From Synechococcus sp. CS-1329 (GTDB lineage: Bacteria; Cyanobacteriota; Cyanobacteriia; PCC-6307; Cyanobiaceae), in NCBI RefSeq assembly GCF_025128055.1, contig NZ_JAHLYS010000016.1, positions 1 to 64,000 on the forward strand: 64,000 bases of DNA. Direction: 5' to 3'. Position numbers and translations under genes: made by a program. Below the pieces are notes generated by a model, which was given only the letters and a program-made list of their open reading frames with translations, was not told where the DNA came from and made no database searches. Numbering within the stretch: position 1 is the first letter of the stretch; the number at the start of each line of letters is the position of its first letter. Below, in pieces: positions 1 to 11,634 of this stretch.

Positions 1-9
1 ATGCCACCG

Positions 10-27
10 GTGGGTCCACGGGCCCAC
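10..27. repeat. diverged copy of GGGCCC palindrome
   Basis: GTGGGTCCACGGGCCCAC differs at two positions from the core of the perfect palindrome at 327-348. The two copies lie about 320 bases apart in non-coding DNA. Confidence 0.5.
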
Positions 28-61
28 CACTGCATCACCAGTGAGTTTCATCAAGAGACTG

Positions 62-90
62 AAAGCCCCTGCCACGGCAGGGGCTTTTTT
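62..90 (+). terminator. rho-independent terminator
   Basis: An 11-bp perfect stem (AAAGCCCCTGC pairing with GCAGGGGCTTT) closes a 4-base loop and runs into six T residues on the plus strand. It probably ends a transcript whose gene lies left of the window. Confidence 0.8.
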
Positions 91-326
91 GTTGGCGATT
101 CAGGGGATGTGAATCAGGCTGGTGCCGGGCTTCATGGCCGTGCAGGTGCTGAGGGCTCAGGCCCGAGTCGAGTCAAGGCGTGAACATCAGCCGGCGGTTT
201 CCGATCGCCCCAGGCCAAGGATTGGCTGCTCTACTCACGCTGCGCTCGCAGGATGAATGTCTTTGCTGGAGTGAACAACCACTGCATTGGCTTCTCAGGT
301 GGCTGCTGAGCGCCTCGGCGCTCGCA

Positions 327-348
327 CCGTGGGCCCATGGGCCCACGG
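327..348. repeat. perfect 22-bp palindrome
   Basis: This 22-bp sequence equals its own reverse complement; the 18-base core is GTGGGCCCATGGGCCCAC. A related copy lies at 10-27. It could be a cruciform-forming repeat, a protein-binding site or a remnant of a small repeat family. No T-run follows, so it is not a standard terminator. Confidence 0.6.
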
Positions 349-467
349 ATCTGCTCGAATCGACCATGAAGTGTTCGCAGCAAAAAATCAGCACAACAAA
401 GTACTCAGCAGATGGGGGATCGCTGGACTCCAGCTGCTTCCTGCTGGATGCAAAAGTTAGAGGCAAA

Positions 468-539
<72 letters not shown>

Positions 540-584
540 GTCCTGATGAAATTAGCATTGAGGGGTTCCGTTGGCCCCCGGCCC

Positions 585-863
585 ATGCCATCGACCCGGC
601 CCAAGCCCAAACCCCAGTCCAGGTCCAAGCCTCAATCCACCAGCCTGGATCCCGAGCTGCGAGAACGGCTGCTGGCGGAAGCCAAGGCCCCCTGGAAAGG
701 GCTGCGGCGCGCTCTCTGGTTTGCCCTCACCGCCTCGGGGGGCATTGGTCTGGCGACCATGGCCATGCGCTTGTCCTCTGGCTCGGAGGTGACCTCAGGG
801 GATCTGCTGATCCAGGTGAGTGCCTTCCTCGGCTTTGGCCTGCTCCTCTGGCGCGACCGCTGA
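585..863 (+). CDS. DUF3493 (LPA1/Rep27-like) membrane protein
   Basis: A 92-residue protein with a basic, proline-rich start (about residues 1-20), then the DUF3493 core: a DPELRERLLAEAKAPWKGLRRALW stretch shown here only in part as LLAEAKAPWKGLRRALW, followed by two hydrophobic helices. The family includes plant LPA1/Rep27, linked to photosystem II assembly or repair, so a thylakoid role is plausible but inferred. An in-frame ATG at 546 would add 13 residues; 585 was chosen because it leaves room for the tRNA promoter. The last 69 bases overlap the convergent gene that ends at 795. Confidence 0.75.
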   Translation: MPSTRPKPKPQSRSKPQSTSLDPELRERLLAEAKAPWKGLRRALWFALTASGGIGLATMAMRLSSGSEVTSGDLLIQVSAFLGFGLLLWRDR

Positions 864-1511
864 GGAGCCGGCGTTGATCTCAGCCTCCGGTTGGGGTCTG
901 GGCTGGGGTTGCTGGCCGTCCTGAAGCAGGCTCAGGGGAGCTGGCAGCAGCAGGGGAAGTCCAAGGCTCAGCCTCTCCCGGGCCACCAGCTCAGGCGCCA
1001 TGGCGGGGGTGCGAGCCACCTGCTCAGGGCTGCGGCTGAGCAGCCAGATGGCCTGGATCAGTTGCTGTCCCTGCCAGACCAGAACGGCCAGCAGCGGCAC
1101 AGTCAGCAGGATCGTGACCAGCCGCGAGGCCTCCGGCAGCGGTGCGATCGCCGCCAGCTGGGCGGAGAGGGCGTCGAGGCGCCAGATCGCCGGCAGCAAC
1201 AGGACAGCCACCGCGGCCGCCAGCAGGCGCACGGGCCGTGGTGACTGCAGGGCGCTCAGCCGCCTCTGATCCTCGCGGCGGCCCAGGGCCGGGGTCTGCA
1301 GCAGCAGCAGCGACCAGCAATCGGCTGGCCGCTGCCAGAGCAGCAGGGTTGGCAGCAGGGCGCCCAGCGCCCAGAGCAACAGCCGCTCGATCCCAGGAAC
1401 CAGGCCGGGATCAGCCCCCGCCAGAATCAGAGCCACGGCCAGCAGCTCGGCTGGGATGGCGGCCAGTCCGAGCAGTTGCAGCCAGAGCAGGGGTTCGCTG
1501 CGGGGAGTCAC
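795..1511 (-). CDS. low-complexity-tail membrane protein
   Basis: A 238-residue membrane protein with four clear hydrophobic segments (about 8-30, 40-58, 96-113 and 131-152) and a soluble tail from about residue 195 rich in Q, P, E and A. This layout, directly downstream of infB, matches a cyanobacterial family annotated as low-complexity-tail membrane protein. Its function is unknown. It starts one base after the infB stop, so it is probably the last gene of the rimP-infB operon. Its 3' end overlaps the convergent DUF3493 gene. Confidence 0.75.
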   Translation of the reverse strand: MTPRSEPLLWLQLLGLAAIPAELLAVALILAGADPGLVPGIERLLLWALGALLPTLLLWQRPADCWSLLLLQTPALGRREDQRRLSALQSPRPVRLLAAAVAVLLLPAIWRLDALSAQLAAIAPLPEASRLVTILLTVPLLAVLVWQGQQLIQAIWLLSRSPEQVARTPAMAPELVARERLSLGLPLLLPAPLSLLQDGQQPQPRPQPEAEINAGSSAVAPEEQAKAEEGTHLDQQIP

Positions 1512-1512
1512 A

Positions 1513-4500
1513 TCAGGTGCTGAGGGTGCGGCGTTGGGTGACCAGCTTGTAGGCCATCACCCGATCGCCCTCCTGCCAGTTGGCAAAGCGATCACAGCCG
1601 ATGCCGCATTCGAAGCCCGTGGCCACCTCCTTGACGTCGTCCTTGTTGCGGCGCAGGGAGTCGAGATCGCCCTCGAACACCACCTGCTTGTTGCGCTGAA
1701 TGCGCACCTTGCAGTTGCGCTGCAGCTTGCCGCTGGTGACGTAACACCCAGCCACGGCGCTCTTGCCGATGGTGAACACCAGGCGCACCTCCGCTTCGCC
1801 GAGGGACTCCTCCACCAGCTCCGGCTCCAGCAGACCCTCCATGGCCAGCTGGATGTCCTCCAGCAGCTTGTAGATCACGTCGTAGTCACGCACGTCGACG
1901 CCATTGGCATCGGCGGCCCGCTTGGCACCGGAGGCCATTGAGGTGTTGAAGCCCACGATCACGGCACCGGAGGCGGCGGCCAGATCCACGTCGGTTTCGG
2001 TCACCTCACCCGGGGCGGAGAGCAGCACCCGCACCTGCACTTCGCCCTGGGGCAGCTGCTCGAGCGATCCAAGGATCGCCTCGACACTGCCCTGGACGTC
2101 GGCCTTGAGGATGAGGTTGAGCTCCTTGAGCTGCCCTTCGCTGGCCTGACCGGACATCGAGGCCAGCGAAACCCGGCGGGAGGCCATCTGCTGGGCCAGG
2201 CGGGTGGCACGGGCTTCGTTGGCCCGGTCTCCCACCACTGAGCGGGCGGTCTTCTCGTCGGTGTAGACCTCGAATTCATCACCGGCGGTGGGCACCTCGC
2301 TGAAACCGAGGGCCTCAACGGCCGAGGAAGGACCCGCGCTCTTGACCCGTTTGCCCGAGTCGTCGACCATGGCGCGCACCTTGCCGAGCACCGGCCCGGC
2401 CGCCAACACATCGCCGGCTTTGAGGGTGCCGTTCTGGATCAGCAGGGTGGCCACGGGGCCCTTGGCCTTGTCGAGGTGAGCCTCGATCACGGTGCCCTTG
2501 GCCATCCGGTCCGGGTTGGCCTGGAGGTCTTCTACCTCCGTCACCAGCAGGATCATCTCCAGCAATTTGTCGATGTTGACGCCCTTGGTGGCGCTCACCG
2601 GCACCATCACCGTGGTGCCTCCCCAGTCTTCGGCCACAAGTTCCAGGGCGGAGAGTTCCTGCTTGACCCGCTCGGGCTGGGCGCCCTCTTTGTCGACCTT
2701 GTTGATCGCCACGATGATCGGCACTTCTGCTGCCCTGGCGTGGCTGATGGCCTCGAGGGTCTGGGGGCGCACGCCGTCATCGGCGGCCACCACCAGCACA
2801 GCCACGTCGGTGACCTTGGTGCCCCGAGCCCGCATGGCGGTGAAGGCCTCGTGGCCCGGGGTGTCGAGGAAGGTGATGCGGCGGTCTTCGCCGGAGTGGG
2901 GAATCGTGACCTGATAGGCACCGATGTGCTGGGTGATGCCACCGGCTTCTCCGGCGGCCACACGGGTCTTGCGGATGGCATCCAGCAGGCTGGTTTTGCC
3001 GTGGTCGACGTGGCCCATCACCGTGACCACCGGTGGCCTGCGGATCAGGTAATCGAAATCGCTGGCCTCGATCATCTCGACCGTCTTCTTGGCGGCCTCC
3101 TCCACGTCGTCCTGGAGAACAGGCACGCCGAATTCATCAGAGACCGTTTCGATCGTGGAGAGATCGAGGGTCTGGGTGACCGTGGCGATGATCCCCTTGA
3201 AAAAGAGGGATTTGATGATCTCGGAGCTCTCCACTCCGAGGCGGTCGGCCAGTTCCTGCACCGTGAGGTTGCCCTCCGGCACGATCAGCATCTCGGGCCG
3301 GGTGGCCTTGGCTTCCCGGGCGGCGCGCAGTTCCATGGCGCGACGGCGCTGCCTCTGGCGGGTGGTTTCCTTCTTGCGCTTGCGCATCGCCACCACGGGC
3401 TTGACGCCGGGAGTGGTGGGACGGGTGCGGGGCCGCGACGGCCGGGCCAGGCTGGCCTGGAGCACCATCGCCTCGTGCTCGCCGGCGAAGCCGCCGGTTT
3501 CGGCGGTGAGCGCATCATCGTTGTCGCCGATGATGTGCACCTTCTGGCGCTGCTTCTGAGGCGACTTGCTGCGCAGGGCCTCCAGCTTGGCGCTGTCGTC
3601 CCATTCCGGGCGCCGTGCCCGACCAGGCCCCGCGGCCTGGGGTGTGCGGAAGGCCGGTTTGCGCGGGGCCGATGGCGGCGTGGCGGTGGGCCGGGTGGGA
3701 TCGGTGCTGCCTTCGCTGCGCTCGGGCCGCCGTGGTGGTGCGGCGATCGGGCGCGTGCCGGGCTTCTGCAGCTGCATCAGCTCGCCCGGTGCCACCGGCT
3801 TGCGCATGCCCTGGGGCATGCCGGGGCGCACGGGAGCTCCGGGCCGGGTGCCGCCACCGGGGGCGGCGGCGTCGCGGCGGATCGGTTTGCCCACCAGCTC
3901 GAGGGGGCTGCGGGCCTGGGTGGGCCGGCCCACCTGTGGGGTGGGGCGCTGGGGTGCTCCGGCTGGCCGCTGGCTCAGGGCCGGGCGGCCCGAAGGAGGT
4001 GCTGGACGGTTGCTGGTGCCAGGCTGTGCCGACTGGGGTCGACCCACCAGTTGCGGCCGGCCGGGGCCGGAGCCGCCTGCTGCCCGCACGGGTGCTGGAG
4101 CTCCAGGCCTTGGGGGTGCGCTCGAGGCCGGACGGGAGGGAGCAGGGGCAGTGGTGCTCCTGGGCACGGGCCGGGGACTGGTGGCGGGGCGAGGACTGGG
4201 GCTGGGCGCTGCGGCCGATTCCGGCTTGCGCACCTGGGGTGCCTCGGGTTTGCTCACCGGGGGCGCCGGTGGGCGGCTGGGGGCGGCGGCTGGCTTGGCC
4301 GGTGCAGCGGAGACCGGCGTGGGTTTGAGCGGTGCTGCAGGCCTGGCCGGCGCTGGCGCTGCTGAGGTGGGGGCCTGACGGCTGGCCTGGGGCACCACTT
4401 TCCTGACCACCGGCGGCTGGGTGGTGGGAGCAGCAGGCTTCGGCGCGGACGCCGCGGGCACCTGCGCCACGATTTCAGGCCTGGCGGCCGGCTTGACGAT

Positions 4501-4875
4501 GACAGGCTTGGCTGGGGCAGCAGCAGCAGCAGGCTTCTGGGGGCTGCCCGCCGGCCGGACAGCCGGCTTGGCCGCACCTGCGGGGCTGGTGGGCGCCGCC
4601 GGTGCTGCTGGGGCGGCCTTTTTCAGGGACAGGATGGCCTTGGCCGCTTCGGCGGCAGGTTGGCTCGGTCGGACGGGCTGGGCCGCCGGGCCCGAGCCAC
4701 CGTTGCCGGGGGTGCTGATCAGGCTGCGGATGCGCTCGGCCTCCCCATCGCTGATGGAGCTGCTGTGGCTCTTGACCGCAATGGACAGCTTCTCGGCAGC
4801 GTCGAGCACGTCCTTGTTCTCCAGGCCAAGGTCCCGGGACAGCTCATAAATTCTGACTTTGCCGCTGCTGGTCAT
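1513..4875 (-). CDS. infB: translation initiation factor IF-2
   Basis: IF-2 is the GTPase that places initiator fMet-tRNA on the 30S subunit and promotes subunit joining. At 1120 residues it is long because of an N-terminal half (about residues 55-440) of Pro/Ala/Arg-rich low complexity, as is usual in cyanobacteria. The N-terminal IF2_N helix motif ([19 protein letters not shown]) opens the protein. The G domain has G1 GHVDHGKT near residue 620, DTPGHE near 672 and NKVD near 723, followed by beta-barrel and C-terminal domains. It lies downstream of nusA and ylxR in the conserved operon. The start ATG is the only one ahead of IF2_N. Confidence 0.97.
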   Translation of the reverse strand: MTSSGKVRIYELSRDLGLENKDVLDAAEKLSIAVKSHSSSISDGEAERIRSLISTPGNGGSGPAAQPVRPSQPAAEAAKAILSLKKAAPAAPAAPTSPAGAAKPAVRPAGSPQKPAAAAAPAKPVIVKPAARPEIVAQVPAASAPKPAAPTTQPPVVRKVVPQASRQAPTSAAPAPARPAAPLKPTPVSAAPAKPAAAPSRPPAPPVSKPEAPQVRKPESAAAPSPSPRPATSPRPVPRSTTAPAPSRPASSAPPRPGAPAPVRAAGGSGPGRPQLVGRPQSAQPGTSNRPAPPSGRPALSQRPAGAPQRPTPQVGRPTQARSPLELVGKPIRRDAAAPGGGTRPGAPVRPGMPQGMRKPVAPGELMQLQKPGTRPIAAPPRRPERSEGSTDPTRPTATPPSAPRKPAFRTPQAAGPGRARRPEWDDSAKLEALRSKSPQKQRQKVHIIGDNDDALTAETGGFAGEHEAMVLQASLARPSRPRTRPTTPGVKPVVAMRKRKKETTRQRQRRRAMELRAAREAKATRPEMLIVPEGNLTVQELADRLGVESSEIIKSLFFKGIIATVTQTLDLSTIETVSDEFGVPVLQDDVEEAAKKTVEMIEASDFDYLIRRPPVVTVMGHVDHGKTSLLDAIRKTRVAAGEAGGITQHIGAYQVTIPHSGEDRRITFLDTPGHEAFTAMRARGTKVTDVAVLVVAADDGVRPQTLEAISHARAAEVPIIVAINKVDKEGAQPERVKQELSALELVAEDWGGTTVMVPVSATKGVNIDKLLEMILLVTEVEDLQANPDRMAKGTVIEAHLDKAKGPVATLLIQNGTLKAGDVLAAGPVLGKVRAMVDDSGKRVKSAGPSSAVEALGFSEVPTAGDEFEVYTDEKTARSVVGDRANEARATRLAQQMASRRVSLASMSGQASEGQLKELNLILKADVQGSVEAILGSLEQLPQGEVQVRVLLSAPGEVTETDVDLAAASGAVIVGFNTSMASGAKRAADANGVDVRDYDVIYKLLEDIQLAMEGLLEPELVEESLGEAEVRLVFTIGKSAVAGCYVTSGKLQRNCKVRIQRNKQVVFEGDLDSLRRNKDDVKEVATGFECGIGCDRFANWQEGDRVMAYKLVTQRRTLST

Positions 4876-4938
4876 TCAGGTCTCCGATCGGTCGGGGCAC
4901 CGTGTGCCTCCGAGCCCCACGCGCGGTGCGGCCACTGT

Positions 4939-5232
4939 TCATCTTGCCTCAGAGGCTGCAGCACGTGTCTGGTTCAGCCGTTCCTCCAGCGCCATGTAGA
5001 TGGAATCCGACACCTGACAGCGCAGGGAGCGCTGCAGGCGTTTGCGGCGCCGGGCGTCGTCGATGCAGCTGCTGGAAGGACAGAGGTAGGCCGAGCGGCC
5101 CATGGCCCCGGTGGCCGGCCCCTCAAGCACCACCCCTTTCCCGTCGAATGGGCGGATGATCCGCCAGAGCAGACGGCGATCCTGCCGCTCCCGGCAGGAC
5201 ACGCAACGCCGCAGCACAACACCCACGCTCAC
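4939..5232 (-). CDS. ylxR: YlxR family (DUF448) RNA-binding protein
   Basis: A 97-residue basic protein with the YlxR signature: RRCVSCRE near the start, GRSAYLCPS in the middle and a basic helix RRRKRLQRSL. YlxR proteins are small nucleic-acid-binding proteins always found between nusA and infB; their exact role is unsettled. The start codon overlaps the nusA stop by 4 bases, which suggests translational coupling. Confidence 0.93.
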   Translation of the reverse strand: MSVGVVLRRCVSCRERQDRRLLWRIIRPFDGKGVVLEGPATGAMGRSAYLCPSSSCIDDARRRKRLQRSLRCQVSDSIYMALEERLNQTRAAASEAR

Positions 5233-6728
5233 CGCAGTTCGACGGCGGCTTCATCTGCTGGATCCACTGGAGCGGCCTCGGTGTCCGCTTCGGCTACAAG
5301 TTCAGCCTTGCTCTCGATGCCGGTTTCGGTTTCCGACCCGATTTCCGCCGCAGGGCCCTCCGCTGCATCCTGCGCTTCGGCTTCGCCACCTTCGCCAGCT
5401 TGGCTGGGCTCGCCATAGCCGACGTAGCCATTCTCGTCTTCGGGCAGGGGATAGAGCTCGCGCAGGCGAGCATCCTCCTCGGCGCGGTTGGCCTGCTCGA
5501 CCGCCAGCCGGGCTTCGGCCTCGGCCTGCTGGCGCTCATCGTCCTCGCGCAGGGCGATCAGTTCAGCAGCCCGGGCGTCCTCGCTGATCTGGTCGTAGTC
5601 GGAGGCATTTTTGATATCGATCTTCCAGCCGGTGAGCCGTGCCGCCAAGCGAACGTTCTGACCCTCACGGCCGATCGCCAGGCTGAGCTGGTCGGGGGGA
5701 ACGAGCACATGGGCGTGCTGGCCGACGGGGTCCACCAGTCGCACCATCTCGACGCGGGCTGGGCTGAGGGAATTGGCCAGATACTGCCCAGGATCAGGCG
5801 ACCAGCGGATCACGTCGATCTTTTCGCCGCGCAGCTCGTTGACCACCTGCTGGATACGGGAGCCCCGGGCGCCGATGCAGGCGCCCACCGGGTCCACTTC
5901 GCGCTCGACGCTGTCGACGGCCACCTTGGTGCGCGGACCGACGGCCCGTGAGGGAGGGTTGGCTTCGCGGGCCACGGCCACGATCCGCACGGAACCTTCC
6001 TGGATTTCCGGAACTTCATTCTCGAACAGATACACCACCAGACCAGCATTCGCCCGGGAGACGAACAGCTGAGGTCCGCGACGGGGCACCTCACTCACTT
6101 CCTTGAGGAAGACCTTGAAGGTTGCGTTGGCTCGGTAGTTGTCATTGGGCAGTTGATCGCGCCGTGGCAGTTCCGCTTCCACCTCAGGCCGGCCCAGGCC
6201 TGAGCTGACCGCCATGATCACCGACTGGCGCTCAAAACGAATCACCCGGGCGGTGAGCACCGGATCCTCGAGATCGGCGAATTCCTCCTGGATCATCCGC
6301 CGCTGCTGGTCCCGAAGTTTCTGGGCCAGCACCTGCTTGGTGGTGGCGGCGGCCATCCGGCCGAAGTCGTCTTTTTCGGGGGTGACATCCAGCACCACGG
6401 TGTCGCCGATCTGAGCGTCTTCTGCCACCTGCTGCACTTCGGCAAGGGCGATCTGGTGATCCTCGCTCTCCACCTCATCGACAATGATCTTGCTGGCCAG
6501 CACCCGGTAGCCCTCTTCATCGAGATCGAGGGCCACATCAAAATTGCTGAAGTAGTCCTCCTCGAAAGGGTCTTCACTGATGCCCAGGTAGAGGGTGCGG
6601 CGGTAGCGCTCGTAGCCCTTGAGCAGAGCCTCGCGCAGGGCTGCCTCCACCACCTGAGTGGGAAGTTTTTTCTCCTCACTGATGTCCTCGATCAGGTTCT
6701 GAAGACCGGGGAGGAGAACGAGTGCCAT
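5229..6728 (-). CDS. nusA: transcription termination/antitermination factor NusA
   Basis: NusA binds RNA polymerase and RNA to control pausing, termination and antitermination. The 499-residue protein has an N-terminal polymerase-binding domain (about 1-125), an S1 domain (about 130-200) and two KH domains (about 230-375; note GACIGARGSRIQ and AIGREGQNVRLAARL). It ends in an acidic tail rich in E and A from about residue 420 instead of the enterobacterial acidic repeats. It lies between rimP (46-base gap) and ylxR (4-base overlap). Confidence 0.97.
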   Translation of the reverse strand: MALVLLPGLQNLIEDISEEKKLPTQVVEAALREALLKGYERYRRTLYLGISEDPFEEDYFSNFDVALDLDEEGYRVLASKIIVDEVESEDHQIALAEVQQVAEDAQIGDTVVLDVTPEKDDFGRMAAATTKQVLAQKLRDQQRRMIQEEFADLEDPVLTARVIRFERQSVIMAVSSGLGRPEVEAELPRRDQLPNDNYRANATFKVFLKEVSEVPRRGPQLFVSRANAGLVVYLFENEVPEIQEGSVRIVAVAREANPPSRAVGPRTKVAVDSVEREVDPVGACIGARGSRIQQVVNELRGEKIDVIRWSPDPGQYLANSLSPARVEMVRLVDPVGQHAHVLVPPDQLSLAIGREGQNVRLAARLTGWKIDIKNASDYDQISEDARAAELIALREDDERQQAEAEARLAVEQANRAEEDARLRELYPLPEDENGYVGYGEPSQAGEGGEAEAQDAAEGPAAEIGSETETGIESKAELVAEADTEAAPVDPADEAAVELR

Positions 6729-6774
6729 CGGATCAAAAAGGGGGTTGAAGGGGTTGGGAGCGGTAGGTCGGTGG

Positions 6775-7245
6775 TCAGCCCGTGGCGGGAGTGACCAGGC
6801 GGACAGAGATCACATCGGGCCGGGGAATCCGACTGATGCGGCCGCGCAGATTGAGCTGGAGGTGCTCCTCGTCCCGTTCCAGCAGCAGACCTTCGCGTGT
6901 GGTCTCCAGGCCTTGGCCGTCGCGGTAGAGCACCGCCACGGGGAACCCGCGAAAAGTGTGAAAATCGCGGTCGTGGAGCAGCTCCTCGCCGATCCCGGGG
7001 CTGCTGACCTCAAGGACGTAGGCCTGGGGCATCAGTTCGCTGGCCTCCACCACCTCAGCGAGCACGCCGCTGAAGGCGGCGCAGTCATCGAGATTGACGT
7101 CCTGCCCATCGGCATGGCGGATCTTGATCACCAGCGTCAGCGGCATGCGCTGGGCCTGGATCTCCACTCCCTGAAGCGCCAGGCCTGAAGCCTCGGCGAT
7201 AGGGATCACCAGTCGCTCCAGATCGGGGATGAGGGGGTGGGGCAC
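6775..7245 (-). CDS. rimP: ribosome maturation factor RimP
   Basis: RimP assists 30S subunit maturation. The 156-residue protein is of normal family length and shows the core features: an N-terminal alpha/beta domain with LVIKIRHADGQDVNLDDC, the segment AYVLEVSSPGIGEELL, and a C-terminal SH3-like barrel. It is the first gene of the rimP-nusA-ylxR-infB operon. Confidence 0.95.
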   Translation of the reverse strand: MPHPLIPDLERLVIPIAEASGLALQGVEIQAQRMPLTLVIKIRHADGQDVNLDDCAAFSGVLAEVVEASELMPQAYVLEVSSPGIGEELLHDRDFHTFRGFPVAVLYRDGQGLETTREGLLLERDEEHLQLNLRGRISRIPRPDVISVRLVTPATG

Positions 7246-7402
7246 CGGCAGGGCTTAAGAGCGGGTCGGACGCCCGACCGGCCTCTGCAGAGAACTGCCC
7301 CCGAGATCAAGGCTGCCCGGGGGGCTGCGCTCGATCCTCAAGGTGATGCCCGCCGGGCATGGAGCTGAGCGTACAAGCCAGCACGGCAGATCAGGGCCCT
7401 GA

Positions 7403-9058
<1,656 letters not shown>

Positions 9059-9136
9059 GGCGCGCTGCGCCAGCTGGGTTCTCCAGGAATTCGGCCATCA
9101 GCTTGCTACGGTCGCAGGCCCCTGGTTCCACCCCCC

Positions 9137-9850
9137 ATGGCCGAGCTGCAGGACCGGATGAAGCAGGCGGTGGCCACGGCCGCCGTCGATCAGATCCGCG
9201 ATGGCATGGTGCTCGGCCTCGGCTCCGGCTCCACTGCCGCCCTGATGATCCAGGAGCTCGGTGCCCGCCTGCAGCGGGGTGAACTCTCCGGCATCACCGG
9301 GGTGACCACGTCCTTTCAGGGGGAGGTGCTTGCCGCTGAGCTCGGCATTCCCCTGCAGAGCCTCAATGCTGTCTCCCGCATCGATCTGGCCATCGATGGT
9401 GCCGATGAGGTGGACCCCGCGTTCCAGCTGATCAAGGGGGGAGGGGCCTGCCATGTGCAGGAGAAGCTGGTGGCCCGCCGGGCCGAGCGTTTCGTGGTGG
9501 TGGTGGATTCCAGCAAGCTGGTGGAGCGGCTCAACCTGGGGTTCCTTCTGCCGGTGGAGGTGCTGCCAGGAGCCTGGCGTCAGGTGAAGGCGGAACTAGA
9601 GGCGATGGGCGCCAGCGGTGAGCTGCGCATGGCCGTCAAAAAAGCAGGCCCGGTGGTGACCGACCAGGGGAATCTGGTGCTCGATCTTCGTTTCGCCGGC
9701 GGCATCGCCGATCCCGCGGCCCTGGAGCAGGCGATCAACAACCTGCCGGGGGTGCTGGAGAACGGGCTGTTCGTGGATCTCACCGACCAGGTGCTGGTGG
9801 GTGAGATCATCGACGGTGAACCCCGGGTCCGGGACCTGACGCGCGCCTGA
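9137..9850 (+). CDS. rpiA: ribose-5-phosphate isomerase A
   Basis: RpiA interconverts ribose 5-phosphate and ribulose 5-phosphate, feeding the Calvin cycle and pentose phosphate pathway. The 237-residue protein shows GLGSGSTAA (about 31-39), IDGADEVD (about 84-91) and [11 protein letters not shown] (about 98-108), all family signatures. It follows htrA by 78 bases and converges on hisD. Confidence 0.97.
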   Translation: MAELQDRMKQAVATAAVDQIRDGMVLGLGSGSTAALMIQELGARLQRGELSGITGVTTSFQGEVLAAELGIPLQSLNAVSRIDLAIDGADEVDPAFQLIKGGGACHVQEKLVARRAERFVVVVDSSKLVERLNLGFLLPVEVLPGAWRQVKAELEAMGASGELRMAVKKAGPVVTDQGNLVLDLRFAGGIADPAALEQAINNLPGVLENGLFVDLTDQVLVGEIIDGEPRVRDLTRA

Positions 9851-9868
9851 GCATCAGGCCAGGTCGCC

Positions 9869-11230
9869 TCACTCGAGCCGACGGCGTACCGAATCGGCGT
9901 GGCTGTGCAGCCCTTCGCTCTGGGCCAGGGTGATCACCGCCGGTCCGGTGGCCTCGAGGGCCTTGCGGTTGAAGGCGATCAGGCTGGTGTGACGCATGAA
10001 CGTCTCCACGCTCAGGGCGCCGGAGAAGCGGGCTGTGCCTGAGGTGGGCAGGGTGTGGTTGGGGCCCGCCAGGTAGTCGCCCACCGCCTCTGGGCTCCAG
10101 GCGCCGATGAAGATGGCCCCGGCGTTCTCAATCCGTCCCGCCAGGGGCTCGGGCCGCTCCACCAGCAGCTCCAGGTGCTCGGGGGCGAACTGATCACTCA
10201 GCCGGGCAGCATCCTCCAACGACGGGCAGAGCACGATCAGCCCCCAGTTCTCCAGGGCCGCGCGGCAGAGATCCGCCCGGGGATGGTGGCGCAGCTGCTG
10301 TTCCAGGGCTTTGGGCACTGCCGCCGCCAGAGCCGGGCTGGTGGTGAGCAGGATCGCCGCCGCCATCGGGTCGTGCTCGGCCTGGGCGAGCAGATCGGCG
10401 GCCACATGATCGGGATCGGCGCTCTGGTCGGCGATCACCAGCACCTCGCTGGGGCCGGCCAGGGAGTCGATCGCCACCTGGCCATACACGGCTTTTTTGG
10501 CCAGGGTCACATAGAGATTGCCCGGACCGCTGATCACATCCACCCGCGGAATCGATTCGGTGCCGTAGGCCAGGGCGGCGATGGCCTGGGCCCCACCGAC
10601 TCGGTAGACCTCCTCGACCCCGGCCAGGTGGGCGGCGGCCAGCACCGTTGGATCCGGTTGGCCCTGGGGCCCCGGCGGCGTCACCATCACCACCCGCTTC
10701 ACCCCGGCCACCCGGGCGGGAATGGCATTCATCAGCACCGTGCTGGGGTAGGAAGCCCGACCTCCGGGCACGTAGAGCCCGGCTGTGGCCACCGGCCGCC
10801 AGCGTCGCCCGAGGCGCTCGCCGTGGACGCCCGTCACCTCCAGGTCGCGGGGCTTCTGACGCTGGTGGAAATCGAGGATGCGCCGCTGGGCCAGCTCCAG
10901 GGCCCCGCGCAGGTCGGAGGGGCAGTCCTGCCAGGCGCCTGCGAGTTCCTCGCGGGGAATACGCAGGGGGTCCGGACGAAAGCCGTCGAAGCGTTCGCTC
11001 AGCTCCAGCAGGGCCTGGTCACCCTCCTGCTTCACCTGCTCGATGATGGCGTTCACCCTGGTGGCGGCCTCCTGGCTGCCACTGCCGCTGGTGCGGGCGG
11101 CGATGCGGGCCAGCCTGGCTGAGGCCGCATCGAGATCCTCCAGGCGCTCAAGGGTCAGGGCAGGTTCAGGGTCGCTCAGGGTGTTCGGCACGGGGGGAGG
11201 CGCTGGCGGCCTGCGGTGCCGCTCAGTCAA
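9869..11230 (-). CDS. hisD: histidinol dehydrogenase
   Basis: HisD carries out the last two steps of histidine synthesis, oxidising histidinol to histidine with NAD and zinc. The 453-residue protein has GPGNLYVTLAKKAVYG, the catalytic QFAPEHLEL pair (Glu-His) and GPNHTLPTSG near the C-terminus. The first about 25 residues are Pro/Arg-rich and poorly conserved, so the true start may be slightly internal (SDPEPALTLERL). It is a lone his gene here. Confidence 0.96.
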   Translation of the reverse strand: MTERHRRPPAPPPVPNTLSDPEPALTLERLEDLDAASARLARIAARTSGSGSQEAATRVNAIIEQVKQEGDQALLELSERFDGFRPDPLRIPREELAGAWQDCPSDLRGALELAQRRILDFHQRQKPRDLEVTGVHGERLGRRWRPVATAGLYVPGGRASYPSTVLMNAIPARVAGVKRVVMVTPPGPQGQPDPTVLAAAHLAGVEEVYRVGGAQAIAALAYGTESIPRVDVISGPGNLYVTLAKKAVYGQVAIDSLAGPSEVLVIADQSADPDHVAADLLAQAEHDPMAAAILLTTSPALAAAVPKALEQQLRHHPRADLCRAALENWGLIVLCPSLEDAARLSDQFAPEHLELLVERPEPLAGRIENAGAIFIGAWSPEAVGDYLAGPNHTLPTSGTARFSGALSVETFMRHTSLIAFNRKALEATGPAVITLAQSEGLHSHADSVRRRLE

Positions 11231-11243
11231 TTGATCAGGCTAG

Positions 11244-11618
<375 letters not shown>

Positions 11619-11634
11619 GCGGCTGGCCGTCCCC

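Larger units (their letters stand above)
1..467. other. non-coding stretch upstream of tRNA-Thr
   Basis: I see no convincing gene here. It holds a rho-independent terminator near 62-90 and two related GGGCCC-centred palindromes (10-27 and 327-348). An open frame from 180 runs straight through the tRNA gene, so it is not coding. The region lies beyond the 3' end of the tRNA, a position where integrative elements often insert, but no integrase or repeated tRNA end was recognised. Confidence 0.6.

Noticed and set aside
2476-4365. 629-codon plus-strand frame
   Set aside because: Antisense shadow of infB; His/Gly/Arg-rich without domain features, typical of G+C-rich DNA.
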